A model generated the notes under the pieces. The model was given only the letters and a program-made list of their open reading frames with translations, was not told where the DNA came from and made no database searches. From contig NC_087377.1 in assembly GCF_963675165.1 (NCBI RefSeq), forward strand, positions 7,891,122 to 7,955,121: a stretch of 64,000 nt of DNA. Direction: 5' to 3'. This stretch comes from Halichondria panicea. Taxonomy: Eukaryota; Porifera; Demospongiae; Suberitida; Halichondriidae. Of this stretch, positions 10,855 to 23,090 are shown piece after piece. Every line of letters starts with the position of its first letter. Position 1 is the first letter of the stretch. Position numbers and translations under genes: made by a program.

Positions 10855-13800
10855 TCCAGGCTACTCCAGGCCTCATACTGCCAGCAGAGAGAGAAATTGG
10901 ACTGGGTTGTATACCAGAGGGCATGACTGTCAGTTATGAATGCACTGTCACTGATCCAACAGATTCCCCTGTGGCCAATACAGTATGGCTGGGAACTGCC
11001 TTCAACTGTCATTCAGCAGCATCTGCTACAACGAACAATCGGATCACTCTAGCTCATAGTCAGTTTCAGCTTGGAGCTGTTGCTGGTGATTGTGGAGATT
11101 TGTCTGCAATGATTATCAGATTTATTGGAAATGAATACACGTCAAGACTGGTTCTAACAAACACTACCGGGTTGAATGGAATGACTGTCATATGTACTTT
11201 GAGTGACAAAGCTGCTGGAAATGACACTGTCAAAATCGGAGGTGAGTATAACTACATGTATATCTACCTCACTGTGTCTAACTTTTGACAGCCTCTCCTC
11301 CTCCCCCTCGAATTTCCATGGTGGAGGTCACTTCTACTTCATCCTTCACTGTCAGTTGGACCCCGCCCTCCGATATCAGCAATGTAGGGAGCTACGTGTT
11401 CACTGTGACTGGAGAGGACTGTGGATGTGTAAACACCAATGTCAGTTCTGACATAACTAGTGTGATATGTTCTGATTACATGGTCAATGGTCAAACCTGC
11501 TACTTTGAAGTCAGTACTATCTCTAAAGACTGTGGTTTCAACAGTGAATCTGTGAATGAATCTGTGTCATTGATGGGTAAGCACTAAGTACATGTAGCTT
11601 ACTTGTCAGTTTGTCATCAGTCTAGCTGCGTGTACATTTTGTAGTGCCTCCCACACCCGAACACTTCATGGTAACGTTTACTGAAGATGAATTAATAGTG
11701 GTGGGATTCATGCAGCCAGTAAGTTAAGATGTGAGGAAATAACTGTTTAAAACTATTTGATTAGATTGTTCCCCATCTTGCTATAACCTACACTGTGATG
11801 GTTGGAACCAACTTTTCAAGGAATTTCACTAAAGTGACTTGTAACGACACAAGCAGAAGATGTAATCTCACAATCCCTAATCCTAGCAACAGTTACAATG
11901 TCAGTGTCGTGGCCTCTAACATATTTGGCTCTGGACCTCCTGCACTTTATTTTGGTAAGATGTTAGATCCCTCCTACATGTACCCTTGCAATATAACTGT
12001 TGTGTTGCTTGACCCATGCACAGAATGCAATCCAGAAGATCTTGGTAGTAACCAGACTTCTCTCCGTGGACAAGGAATGGTCAATGTATCTAACGGACTA
12101 ATTCACTACAGTGGTGTGTCTCCTGACTCTATTGCAACGTTACAATGCAATGATGGGTACAGAGCAAATTCCTTCCTCAACAGGACGTGCATGTTTGATG
12201 GACAATGGAGTGAGGGGGCATTGGAATGCGTTATAGTGGATGGAGAAACTATTTCTCCTCGTAAGTTAGAATTGTCTTTCTTGTTACATTCATCGTGCGT
12301 TATTGATATCAACCAATGTCTTTCATTCTATTGTATCGTGGTGCTTTGGAAATTACGATACATACACTTCTTCGAGTTACATTGACTTTGATTGAGGTGT
12401 TTGTAAATTGAGAAGCCCTCATCTTTGAAACCAGTATGGACAAAGCCATATTTTTTTCTTAGATACCATGCCTGCCTGTCCTCTTTACTGTGCTGTTTTG
12501 GTTGGCGTTTTCGTGCTCATATTGATAATCGTTTGCATTGCAATTGCACTCTACATTCTAAAGAAGTCCGGAAGAGAATGCTTCGCATCAATCAACACTT
12601 CTGATAAGATTCAACTTAGTGCAGTCAATCGAGAGTAAGCCCGTTTTTTCATCAATCATAATTATTCTATACCTATTTATAGGAGCCCAACCACAAATGA
12701 ATCACCACTCTCCTCAGTTGATACGCAACCATCGAATGCCAAGATAAACGTAAACAGGTATATAAAATTATCTGAAAATCACATAGTTAACTGCAGATTA
12801 TCATGTTTTGTCTACAGGAGCGAGCCATCCAAATCCACTCAAGTGGATACGTATGCAAACCCTGAAGACTTCATTAAAACACCACCATACATGCAGCCAC
12901 AAAAGAACGAGAGGGCTGAGGATCAGGGGGAAGTTCCGAAATCCCTTAATGTAGCAATCACTGATGAATTGCCGGTGAGCCACAATTACTTTTCATGTCA
13001 TGTACGTAACAGTGGGTGGCAATTGTTTAAAGTTTGCTTGTTTTGACTGTATAGGGCTCGTTGTCTCTTTGTCCATAGCTAAATGTAGGTGTAGGTATAG
13101 CAGTATTGTCGATAATGCTATAAGTGCATAAGCCTTGTACGGGTATACAAATTAATGTGTCCATTGTTGCTGTTGTACTGTTCACTTAGTTTTGTACACA
13201 GTGTATTGTGGATCGGTATAAACTTTACTGAGCTCGAGGAAATTGAGTCATGAATTGAAACCACATCTGATTTCATAGCCCAAACACACAAAATTTATGT
13301 ATAATTGAGTAAACTTACTTACATCTGTCACTTACAGTAAGAAAACAATGAGCATGCAAGCGTTTTATAAGCTTATAATTATGGTCCGTACAGATATCAT
13401 GTGATTTTCTGCACTTTGGCTTAATTCTTTGTTTCCCTGTATGATAGCGAATCTATCCATTGTTTTACTACATGTCAATTCACTTTCCTACGAATCACTG
13501 CAGTTGATTGTTGAGTTTCAAAACTACTAAGGATGTCGAGTGTCTACATAGATAGAGTATTAAAATACAACTAAGCTGCTTGTGACTGAATGTCAATTTG
13601 ACCCAATACAATTATTACTGCATTTATTCAATTATGGCATGGCAAGGGTGTATGAAGAGAAGAGGGCATGCAACAGATTTCGAGCAAAAACAAAAACTGC
13701 AAGTGGGCGGTGGAATTTACTGGTAATTATCTAAAAATAGATGTGTGTAAGTACATGTGCAGATATAAGCAGTTTTTGCTCACACGTTGGACTAATAGTG

Positions 13801-14077
13801 AGTTGCATGCCCTCTTCTCTTCATACGCCCTTGATTATGGTGATCCGTGTAGTGTTGTACTGCATGTGCATTATTTGACTGAGTGAGTACCTTAATCACA
13901 TAATTATGCACACACATGCTTTATGTACAGTGTGCTCAGTACGAGAGCATTGAAGTAGCCAGACCTGTTAAAGTAACTTCAACCCAACCTTCGCAAGAAA
14001 TGTACTCTGAAGTTTTTGATGCCTTGCCAAAAGGAAAATCCACAATAATTGTGAAGAAAGTAACAGTCACAAATTAA
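10855..14077 (+). CDS. Type I membrane receptor: Ig-like, two FN3, Sushi, TM, tyrosine-rich tail (5' exon not found)
   Basis: Nine exons join without a frame break: 10855-11241, 11292-11576, 11645-11718, 11765-11954, 12024-12260, 12463-12634, 12683-12757, 12818-12974 and 13931-14077, all with GT-AG borders. They encode 573 residues plus stop. Order: an Ig-like domain (VSYECTV, VWLG, TVICTLSD), an FN3 (FTVSWTPPSD), a second FN3 split over two exons (YNVSVVASNIFGSGPP), a Sushi/CCP module (LQCNDGY, RTCMFDGQWS), a TM helix (VGVFVLILIIVCIAIALYIL), and a tail with YANP, YMQP, YESI and YSEV motifs that could bind SH2 domains when phosphorylated. It presumably sits in the plasma membrane and binds an unknown ligand. 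The first exon starts in phase 1 after TATACAG, so a signal-peptide exon is missing upstream. An ATG at 10785 would read through without splicing but gives a poor leader. Decayed copies of the tail exons follow at 15.4 and 20.0-20.5 kb. Confidence 0.8.
13643..13833. mobile_element. MITE in the last intron of the receptor gene
   Basis: Ends CAAGGGTGTATGAAGAGAAG and complement match over about 32 bp with one mismatch. A related copy lies at 50303-50520 in the first intron of the other receptor gene. It is non-coding. Confidence 0.8.
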
Positions 14078-14324
14078 ACTTAATTTCCTTCCAGTTGTGC
14101 TTATTGCATTCATTAATTATAGCTCTGTTTACTGTTTCATTTCACAGTATTGATTTAGAGTATCACTTAACAGTGTTTCATTTTCATCATTATTGTAATC
14201 TTCTGCAGACTCAACAAACTTGTTTAAGCCAAAAAAATGGATATTGTTGTAGTACTTGAGTAGTTTAATCCTGTTGGGCGTTGTAACATAATATTATTTT
14301 AAACCTCCCATGTCATGTGTAAAC

Positions 14325-14330
14325 AATAAA
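14325..14330 (+). terminator. Poly(A) signal AATAAA of the first receptor gene
   Basis: AATAAA lies 248 bases after the TAA stop at 14075-14077, the first good signal downstream. Confidence 0.5.
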
Positions 14331-14564
14331 CATCACCAACTTCCACCGAAGGCATCAAAGGCATGGTATTTGACCCATCTCTTCGCTACTTATAGCGTAA
14401 TCTTATTGCTACATGACTGTGTTGGGTATCAATATTGATATTAGTTTGTTCCTGCATGGTAGTAAAAAGGTTCTTACCATGCAATGTATCTATATGCTTC
14501 TGGAATCATGTGTATCATCCTGACTGGGAATGTTATAAGAACAAGATAAGTGTACGTCTATTAA

Positions 14565-14990
14565 ATATGTGATGCAATTTGAGAAAACAGACCACTTGGC
14601 TTGGTCTAAAAAAGTTGAGATCTCTATGCATACTGATAGAGCAGAGAAATGCCTACACAATGCTATACTTAGTCTGTACATACCTCATTCTATGACTAAG
14701 TTATAATCGTTTGAAGTTGGTTGCTATGAAATTGCATTATTGAAAAAACGCTATTCAAAGATGCCCTACTCCATTAGTAAGCCTATGTTTTGCGTTTTTT
14801 AACGAAGCACTGAGGTGAACATATTTGGATTTAGAGCACCAGACTTCACATAGAGATAGTAGAAAGGCTATAGATACTTGTGAGCTTATAAAACTAAATT
14901 CATCACTTGCACTCAAGGTCACAAATTTGCCTCTAGCTCAAATTGAAAATCTAAGCCAAGTGGTCTGTTTTCTCAGATTGCATCACATAT
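14565..14990. mobile_element. MITE with inverted repeats of about 35 bp
   Basis: ATATGTGATGCAATTTGAGA at the left end is matched by the complement ending GATTGCATCACATAT at the right, continuing through GACCACTTGGC. The interior is non-coding. Confidence 0.8.
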
Positions 14991-15172
14991 AGTGCCTATT
15001 TTACATGTAAAAAGGTTTCAGGAATTGTAGAAACCTTTGAAGAAAGTGACGACATCTAAATTTCAATGTACGCTGATCCAGTTGAACGACACTGAAATTT
15101 CTCCACACATGATCTACACCGATTACCGTAAGACTATAGACATGCAGCTAACCTAAATTAAGCTTTGTATAT

Positions 15173-15337
15173 AATAGAGAAGAGAGTATCGAACGTAGGC
15201 ATACTGTGTATCAGATGTATGCGGAGATTAAAGTGACTTCCTGTATCTGTCACAAGTTTGAAATTTGCACACTGACCAATCCAAACGTGGGTGATGTAAT
15301 CTACTTTCTTCCTACGTTCGATACTCTCTTCTCTATT
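15173..15337. mobile_element. Short MITE, 27-bp perfect inverted repeats
   Basis: Bases 15173-15199 (AATAGAGAAGAGAGTATCGA and on) are the exact complement of 15311-15337. It has about 110 bp of interior and no coding frame. Confidence 0.8.
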
Positions 15338-15372
15338 AACTCTTGACATTACCCATAATATGCATTTTGCAG

Positions 15373-15486
15373 GAGAAAGAAAGTCGAGCTCTCAGCTGTG
15401 AACATGCCGACAACCTCATACAAACTCTACCACACAAACATGAAGAGAGAGAACATGTGAATGTCCATTGTTCGAACACAAGTGTG
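15373..15486 (+). pseudogene. Decayed copy of a receptor tail exon
   Basis: A GCAG acceptor and a GTGAGT donor frame 114 bases that align along their length with the tail exon at 20211-20340. CATGCCGAC...CTCATACAAACT here matches TATGCAGAC...ATCATACCAACT there, and GAGAGAACATGTGAATGTCC matches GGAGAGCATTTAAACATGCC. The key tyrosine codon has become histidine (EHADN versus MYADP). No partner exons were found, so it is probably the remnant of a tandem receptor copy. Confidence 0.6.
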
Positions 15487-16555
15487 GTGAGTGTGCAAGT
15501 GGTGTATAGCATAAATATTTTACTTGCCAATCCTAATATGTAAACAAACAAACCTGACTTGAATCTGCCCTGTGTGTGGAGCAGCATAACTTCCTTGTAG
15601 AGTATTTGTGTTTGGTCTATGTGCAGTTATGGGATTGGTTAACTGTGTGTACTTGTGTACCACTCCTACATGTAGTATAGCTTATATATAAAGAAGTTCT
15701 CCAATTATGGTGTATAAACAGCTTGGGACTAGCCCAAGTTGTCATAGCTAGTAGCCAATCAAATGTAGATGACTGCAGACCAATAGTGAGTTCACCACTT
15801 GAGTATAAGCACAAATTCACTAATTATGCCTGGATTTGCCTTAGGTACCCACCCATTATGCATGTAGAAATTAGCATAGTGTCTCTGTGTGCAACTCTTT
15901 TCATCTGTAAAGCTATAAAAACAGGAAACTAATGCTAGATTCAATTGTGACCAGGTGTTGAGCTATTATATACACTGTTAGTGGTGTGACTGTAGAGTGG
16001 TTGACTTAGAAATGGTTTCTCTAACAAGATTTGGATTTCAAGTGAGATGAAAAGGGTTGTACCAAGAGTTTCTAATGAACGATTTCAAGTGAGCCGAAAA
16101 GGGTTGTACCAAGAGTTCCTAATGAACTCTTGGTTGTACTAAAGAGTGTACCCACTAGTACTCCATAAACTTACTTACATAAACTTACACACTGTGCAAC
16201 CCTTACTTGACATCAAGTTTGTAAAGTTGCTTTTCAAGTAAGTTACATCCTTTCAAGTAGGTTACAACAAGTACTCACTACTCACACCACAGCACTAACC
16301 AGCCTTTGTGGTTAAGCGTATTTTATACCTGAAGGTCCCATGATTTTATGCATGGTTTTATATGCCTGAGGGTATATAGCCCATGAGGGATAGATTAAGC
16401 TGACTGTGTGTCTGTCATTTCAACATTCAACTTTGCCGTATTTCGTAGGAGCTGTACGTCCAATACATTGTACACCCATGCAACTCCCGCCAACTTATTC
16501 AGGAGTTTTATTCGTACTAGTTCATTACCAAAATGGCTGAAGAATTAACTGAACT
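15487..16555. other. Non-coding stretch with a small tandem duplication
   Basis: TTCAAGTGAG followed by GAAAAGGGTTGTACCAAGAG occurs twice, at about 16028-16073 and 16083-16130. No gene was recognised. Confidence 0.5.
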
Positions 16556-17470
16556 TAGATCATGTTTGCCATAAATACTGCAATTTGATTGGCTAAAGGA
16601 AGTGTTCTATCCAACTTAGAAAATCATGTACTTACTTAGAAAATCATGTACTTTACTTAGAAAATCATGTACAACCTTTTTCACCTCACTTGAAATATAC
16701 ATTTTAAAAACAATAAAAGAAATGTACCACTAATTGACCTCAGGTATGTGTACATATAGTAATGGTCAGAGCTGAGCATGCTCACAGTAGTAATAATGGG
16801 GGAACCTGGCTGTGCAAAATCCTATAATCCTTGTATCTGAGGTGGAGAATGGTATGGCAAAAGCTTGTCAATTGCTGTACCATCGGGAAGCAGCAGATAG
16901 ATTGTTTGTTGCTGAAGCTACTACATGTTTGGGGGTTGTTGATAGATTTCAATTCACTGGAGATGTGTCGCTGCTTATAAAGCCAGCCCAAGGGAGCACT
17001 GTCTATATGATCTCACGATAAATTGAAATTATTTGTGAAAAGCCGACTACCTAAAATTCTGACCCAATTGCTTCAGATTACTGGTAGATCTAAAGTGCTG
17101 CCACATTATACTGTCTACTTAAACGCCTAGGATTCACTCGAAAGAAGGCTAAACACATCAATACAACGCTCTAAAAATAGATGTAGGTCTTGCACAACCA
17201 ATCATTCATTTACAATTTGAAACTGTGAGCATGCCCAGCTCTGACCATTACTATATGTACACATACCTGAGGTCAATTAGTGGTATGTTTCTTTTTTGTT
17301 TTTAAACTGAGTGAGGTGAAAAAGGTTGTAGCAAAGATTAGATAAGAACATTCAAATCTGATTGGCTAAATACTCATGGTTGCTATGATCTAAAATGCTT
17401 AGACACTGTTTAGGAAGTTTGGGGCTTCTAAATCATGTAGAAACTTCCTAAACAGTGTCAACTATTATAT
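16556..17470. repeat. Dispersed repeat R2, copy 1, interrupted by a TA-target element
   Basis: The flanks match 57630-58277: AGATCATGTTTGCCATAAAT on the left, TAGATAAGAACATTCAAATC and a hairpin of AAACTTCCTAAACAGTGTC on the right. This copy is split by the element at 16672-17328, whereas the other copy is split by an unrelated element at almost the same place. Confidence 0.85.
16672..17328. mobile_element. TA-target element with inverted repeats of about 115 bp and a 69-codon open frame
   Basis: Ends CAACCTTTTTCACCTCACT and complement lie between TA dinucleotides. The arms (to about 16787 and from about 17222) share TAATTGACCTCAGGTATGTG and CATATAGTAATGGTCAGAGC. Between them, 16812-17021 is an open frame (ENGMAKACQLLYHREAADRL and on) that is unrecognised but codon-like. 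It may be captured host coding sequence or chance. Confidence 0.75.
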
Positions 17471-17689
17471 GTATGTACGCTAGTGTTTGTTTGTTTTGGC
17501 CTGTAAAATCATCATGTGAGCTTCTATAATACTTCCTGGTGTAATGTTTGTATTTTCCCTTTCACAGTATAATTGTGTTCATATCGTACTGACCCTCTAA
17601 ACATGGCACAATGGCCAATTAATATCTATATCATTATTTTAATCAGCTACTGAGGCACGTGTGGGCAGTCGGTTTAGAATTTGGTTGTT

Positions 17690-18215
17690 TGTAATGTGCA
17701 AGTCTGCTTACCTGGATGCCATAGCACTGCGTTTACAGCATGGATAGCTATAGCCTTCACACAACAAGTTATTAGTTTTAATAGTGTTAAAGCCTCTTTT
17801 TCGAATAAAAGCGAGCAAAAAAAACTAAGAAGCTTAAACTTGCACGTCACTGTGGCCTTTATCAAATGCAGTGATCCTGTACCAGGAACAATGGAAAAGT
17901 GTCACTGAAGTAGAAAGCTAGAATTTTAATTGGTTTATGTCCAGGAGGCTTCTTTGCTGACTCTGGATCCTAGCACCAGGAGGCCGAGTCATACTTCTAA
18001 GCCTGGTCTTTAATGTGCCTGGTCTTTAATGTGATTCTAGTGCACATACAGTGCATGTCTCATGTACCAAAACACTAAAACTCTGTTCTCAAATTAATGT
18101 TTCGGTATGCTTATTACTCGAAAGCTCAGTCATACACACTATATGCACTGCATTATATCACTCCTCTGGTTTCTTTATAATCATGTCACCAACTGCACTT
18201 TAGTGCTATAGTTAG
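17690..18215 (-). repeat. Dispersed repeat R1, copy B
   Basis: Read on the minus strand it follows 37646-38290: hairpin GCACTAAAGTGC near 18205, CATGATTATAAAGAAACCAG, then CAGTGACACTTTTCCATTGT, and CCATGCTGTAAACGCAGTGC near 17730. It is moderately diverged. The GTGGCC minisatellite end is missing. Confidence 0.8.
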
Positions 18216-19211
18216 ATTTTTAACAGTTATTCATACTCAGTCAAAGTTGTGTTTGTCGCCAAGTACATGTAACTGTTTTGAACAACATGTCAGCTAGTAG
18301 ATTTTGTCATTTCTAACGCACTTTTAATTGGCCCGGGGAACGTATAATTATACTACATCTAGAACCTACATTTCAGTAATTTTCAATGTAGCCTAACATT
18401 TGAGTAAAGTGCGAGGTATCTGTATAAGCAGGCGCTGGGCATTATTGTGAGCTTTTAATTATGGTCCGAGCAACGTATTATACTTATTGTCCACTACATC
18501 AGAATTTATGGCAGTAAACCTCCGAGGACGGGGGCGAAGCCCCGAGGCCAAGGATCGATGGTTTGCGTTGCTATAAATTTGAATGTAGTGGATAATAAGT
18601 GTTATATACCCACTGGAATGAAATATGCTTGCTATACCTAAGCTACCTTACCTTGATACGACTAGCTAACTTTCTCAACAACTGTTGTAAACGAACGAAA
18701 AGCTGATGCCTATAGCTTGTAGCCAGTGCTTTTAGCCCATGTCCAAGCAGTGAGCCCCACCCTTTCTCCAGCCTTCCTGGTGTTTAGCGAGCCTGTCCTG
18801 CTAACAAGTGTCTAGCTTCTCTGGCTGTGCAGATCTAGCAGGGGTGTAACTAGCAATGATTGAGGCAGAGGAGCTAGGCCCATGCCTCCTGTACTATTGA
18901 ATCTCAAGCGTCATGTGACCCAACTCACTATAGTGTTGACCTTAAGCCAGCGATTTAATTATAATCATGTCGCCGATACAAATTATACAACTTTGTCTAT
19001 TGATCTTTTTCTCTGTAAAGTGAAAGGTATTATTATTATATTTTGTGTTTGTGTTTTTGCAGCCACAAAAGATTAAAATATTAGAATGACCCTTATATAC
19101 TTTGTACATTATCTTCACTGAAAGTTAGCACTTCAGTCTATGGTCATGCTATACTGTATGGCGGGTACTTTTCTTCGTTGGTGTAAATTTTTGTACAAAC
19201 TGCCCAATTAT
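18216..19211. other. Non-coding stretch
   Basis: No gene was seen. An imperfect inverted pair (TACTTATTGTCCACTACATC near 18481 and GAATGTAGTGGATAATAAGTG near 18581) brackets about 120 bp and may be a small foldback element. Confidence 0.4.
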
Positions 19212-19429
19212 GTACCGTATAGCGGGTATATTTTGAGGGTAGAAATTTTAGCAGAAATGCCTTGTTTAGAAAGGTTTTCGCAGATTTAATGTTCGTGGAA
19301 TAGTGCCTTTTTGCAGCATTCATGCATGCGGTATTTAAATTCGTGGTTATAAATGTTCGCAGTATAATTATGCCTAATCCGCAATAACCACGAACATTTA
19401 TATCTTCGAAATATACCCGCTATGCGGTA
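19212..19429. mobile_element. M4-family MITE (ACCGTATAGCGGGTA ends)
   Basis: The left end TACCGTATAGCGGGTATATT is answered by AATATACCCGCTATGCGGTA at the right. The same ends occur at 60421-60630, and lone or decayed ends at about 22001-22180, 32246 and 60238. The interior, with CGTGGTTATAAATGTTCG and complement, is non-coding. Confidence 0.75.
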
Positions 19430-19576
19430 TTTATACGGTATATTTGGACAGTTCAGGATAGTGGTGTTGCACCTATAATTATTGTGGTAGAATAAATTCA
19501 ACTAGTTTAATTTGTATGATGCTCTATACTAATACTATGAAAAAATACAGGGGCTGGAAATGGGTCAACCCTACTT

Positions 19577-20484
19577 GAAACACACGTGACTGGAGAGGAC
19601 TGTGAATGTGAGAGCATGCCAAGCATACGCAACAAATTAATTTTCATATTATGTACGGTTTTTTTCAGGACCATAGACTTTTGAGTCAAAATCATACACT
19701 GTACATGTTGCCCTTTTGTTCAGCACGTGTTCTAATGCATTACTCATGTATTTGATCTTTACAGTTTGTGCAGGCAATGTATAAGGGGTCGTTGACGGTG
19801 AAGTTTCCACTATCAATCAAGATTATTATGTTCACTTTTCTTTGTATAGTGTCAACCCATCAAGTAATGAAGCAGAATCGACACTTTACTCCTGAGAACG
19901 AAGTACCCCCTGTGATAAACTGTGAGTTTGTACTATACAACTTCTGTGCATGTTAAAAGGTTTCACCTTTGGAAACCATTCACTATACATTCCTGCATGC
20001 ATTTGTTTAGGGAAGTGACCTTGAGGCTTAAGGTTGAGATGTACGCAAATCCAATCAATCTCGTACCACCTAGTGATGGGTAAGTTATCCATATCCATAG
20101 TACATTAAGTATTTGTTCTCTAATACACTTTATATTTGTGTGTTACACTGACTATATAGACGCAGCCAGAACACATAATTATAAGTGAAGCAATACGTAC
20201 CATTTTGCAGGAAAGATACCTCTAAGCGTCAAGTGAAAATGTATGCAGACCCGGACGACATCATACCAACTCCCCAGCTGCCGCCACGCAATTTCGACAA
20301 AGGAGAGCATTTAAACATGCCTGTTCAAGACAGGGGTCAGGTGAGTAGCATGAGTATTTTTGCTAGCAATGCTGTTTATACCATGTTTGAAGCTATAAAA
20401 CACCAAATTTATTACATACATGAATGTCCGTAGAATGTATACACATATACTCCCGTTGGCAAATTAGTCAATCTCCATGCATAA
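19577..20484 (+). pseudogene. Fragment of a second tyrosine-tail receptor gene
   Basis: Exons 20011-20079, 20211-20340 and 20434-20484 have GT-AG borders with phases 2/2/0 and join into an open tail with MYANP, MYADPDDIIPTP and NVYTYTPV motifs, ending at TAA. The YANP motif, exon phase and position match the tail exon at 12818-12974 of the first receptor. In front, about 19585-19615 keeps a scrap of an FN3 exon (TVTGEDCEC, compare TVTGEDCGC at 11403). No TM exon or complete ectodomain could be found. It could be a truncated gene, or the 3' end of one whose other exons are too diverged to recognise. Confidence 0.55.
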
Positions 20485-20633
20485 TTATGTATGTGTGCAA
20501 TAAGTGTTCTTGTTTTCCATTGTTGTCATATGGTAGTGCCTTGTAGGGAATTCACTCCTCTTTGTGTAACGTAAGTGCACAATTATGTTGAAAGTGATTC
20601 TTCCTTGTTATTCTTAGGATGTTGTATAAAATG

Positions 20634-21030
20634 TACAGGGTTTTGCAGAATCTTTGCAATATCCACAAAAAAGCGTTTTGTGTTGAGCATTCCTTATAAG
20701 GTTATCTGTGGTCAACCGTAAAGTTGTAGATCTTAGTCAGCATGTCAACAATGCACTATTCTACATGATGGATCAACTTGAGATTCTCAGCAACACTTTG
20801 ATAAGACAGTCCAAGCAGCTCTGTCTGATGCATTATTCTCCATCTTAAATTAATGATGCCTTGGTCAGCTTTTTTCACAAGAAAAAGCCATTTTGTTTTT
20901 GAATTTTGCTTCCTAAGCAGACTTGGCATTTCACCACAATGTGTTTATGACACCACAATGTGTAAAGATTAGATATCCATATAAGGAACGCTCTACACCC
21001 TCAATTTCAAAGATTCTGCAAAACCCTGTA
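20634..21030 (-). mobile_element. Non-autonomous Tc1/mariner-like element, copy 2
   Basis: Reverse-orientation copy of 691-1083, with the same ACAGGGTTTTGCAGAATCTT ends between TA dinucleotides. The HTH remnant is more decayed here. Copy 2 has a second TATGACACCACAATGTG stretch that copy 1 lacks. Confidence 0.8.
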
Positions 21031-23090
21031 CTGTATAATCATATTGAGTGCTTTCATAATTGTTACAATAATAATTATTATATCCTCCACTAGAAATTGA
21101 AGCTTTGAAGCAACTTAAGCATGAACTGTACCATGTTGATAAACAGTCACAATTAAGCAGGCACAATAGTTTCATTTTCCGAGGCACTAGGTATTACGTC
21201 TATTGGTAGACCAATTAGTAGTATGTATAGTCCCGAGCCGCACACAGTACTTTGACTGTTATGTATGTGTAAATGTACTTGCGTCCAACACGTTTAACAT
21301 AGCGTATTTTGCAAGTTGGCTTTGGTGTGCACAGTAAAATGCATGGGTGTTGTCTGTGTACTACTGTAGTTACTATAGAAAATGCCCATATTTTACTGTG
21401 CACAATGCCAAGCAACTTGCAATGATGACTAAACTTGGGTCACTTCCAGTTTCAGTACAAACTATGTTCTCAACGTATCTTTATTTGTCATGCCTAGTGC
21501 TTATGCAAACATGTACTTGAAACTGGTGGCCTTAAGCATATAATATAACACAGCTATATACGAGTTCTTTTATGCGAGATGGTTATGATTTACAGCACTC
21601 TTAACCTTTATTACTCTTTTGGACTCTTAATTGTGGGGCCTATAATAATAATTTATTTACGACACACAGGGTTTCTGTCAGATGATTGCATTAAGTGGGT
21701 ATGTTTGTATAATAGTCATAGTTCAAGGGCGTAGACAACTTCAGACAAGTATAGGGGGCCTCTGAGGTTGACAAGGCACGGTGACTCTTGATACATGAAC
21801 TAATGGTAGGATTATTTTAAAGAAACTGGAAGAGTTTCAGGTACAATATTGCCTACAGCCTTGTATGTAACATGTAGTGTCATAGCCCATTAGTGTACAT
21901 AAGCGGCTTAGTAGCATAATTATGGGTTACCTAATGGATCTACAGTTTACTGTTAGTTTTTACTCTGTTGCAATCTGTGCATTATTAGTTTTGTTTTAAA
22001 GCGGGAAATTTCACGTTTCGAGTTCTAATATTCGCGTTTCAATGCCAGGAAACCACATCCACCATGCAATAGCTTTGCATGGGAAATACAAGTGCATGGG
22101 AGTTTTCGCGTTAACTGCTCTGCCCTCGAAAAACGTGAAATTTTGTACCTTACGAACATTTCCCGCTATAGTTATACGGTATACTATTTACCACTAGCCC
22201 TATGATATCGTTTACGCCTTGGGGTGGATTTCGTTAGCATAATTGATTAAGTACTTATACTCTTCAGTGACTAACAATTAAGCCCATTTTCGGGGTTGCA
22301 TATAATTATATGCAGGAGAGTGTACAGCAATTAATCCCATATCACATCCGGTCCAGTAATTGCACGTTGTCATTGACAGCGTGCAATTACCTTTCAAGTA
22401 ATTGCACGTTGCAATGACAATGTATTGTCTTCGAATAATAGGCCGCGGCCGAAAATTGCAGAGAACTTCGTCATACACGATTAGAAATTAATGGTATGGT
22501 TTACTCGTGCAATAAGTCACCTAATAGCACATCATAATAATTATTATGATAAATATTAATATCTTTATTTGTGAAACAAGCTCATCCTCAATTCCTATAC
22601 CAGTTGTATAATTAATTGTATATATATCTAGATCTGTACAAATCATGTACACCCTGACACATACACGTATACCTACATACACCTATATACGTATATACAT
22701 ACAATGGAACGAAAAACTAACTGATCATTAGTAACACTTATCTTTGCTCATAATAGTGTATGTTATTAGCTTACACTAAATCATTTAATGTAGTTATTCA
22801 TCGATTTTTTATTAATCCTTGTGTTTTTCGCCAAGTAAATGTTTTTTGTATCAGTTGGGGGATTTACACCAAGCCATGATTTATTTCTATATGTAGCGAT
22901 TGTAATTTACTCTATACTGGCCCAGTACTAAAATTATCACAATATACCGTGAATGTTTTCCTACAACATACAGTTTTCTTTCGGTATAGGCCAACAGTTA
23001 GTAAACAATCCGTTACTTTCAGTATATATATGAGCCGGCGCTGCATGTGCATAAGCATATTCGTAATTATGGTCTGAGCAGCGTTATCAA
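21031..23090. other. Non-coding stretch with scattered repeat pieces
   Basis: No gene was recognised. About 22001-22180 has AGCGGGAAATTTCACGTTTC answered by AACGTGAAATTTTG and CATTTCCCGC, a decayed M4-like MITE. At 22353-22421, TAATTGCACGTTG occurs twice with a complementary CGTGCAATTAC between, a local hairpin cluster. Confidence 0.45.
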
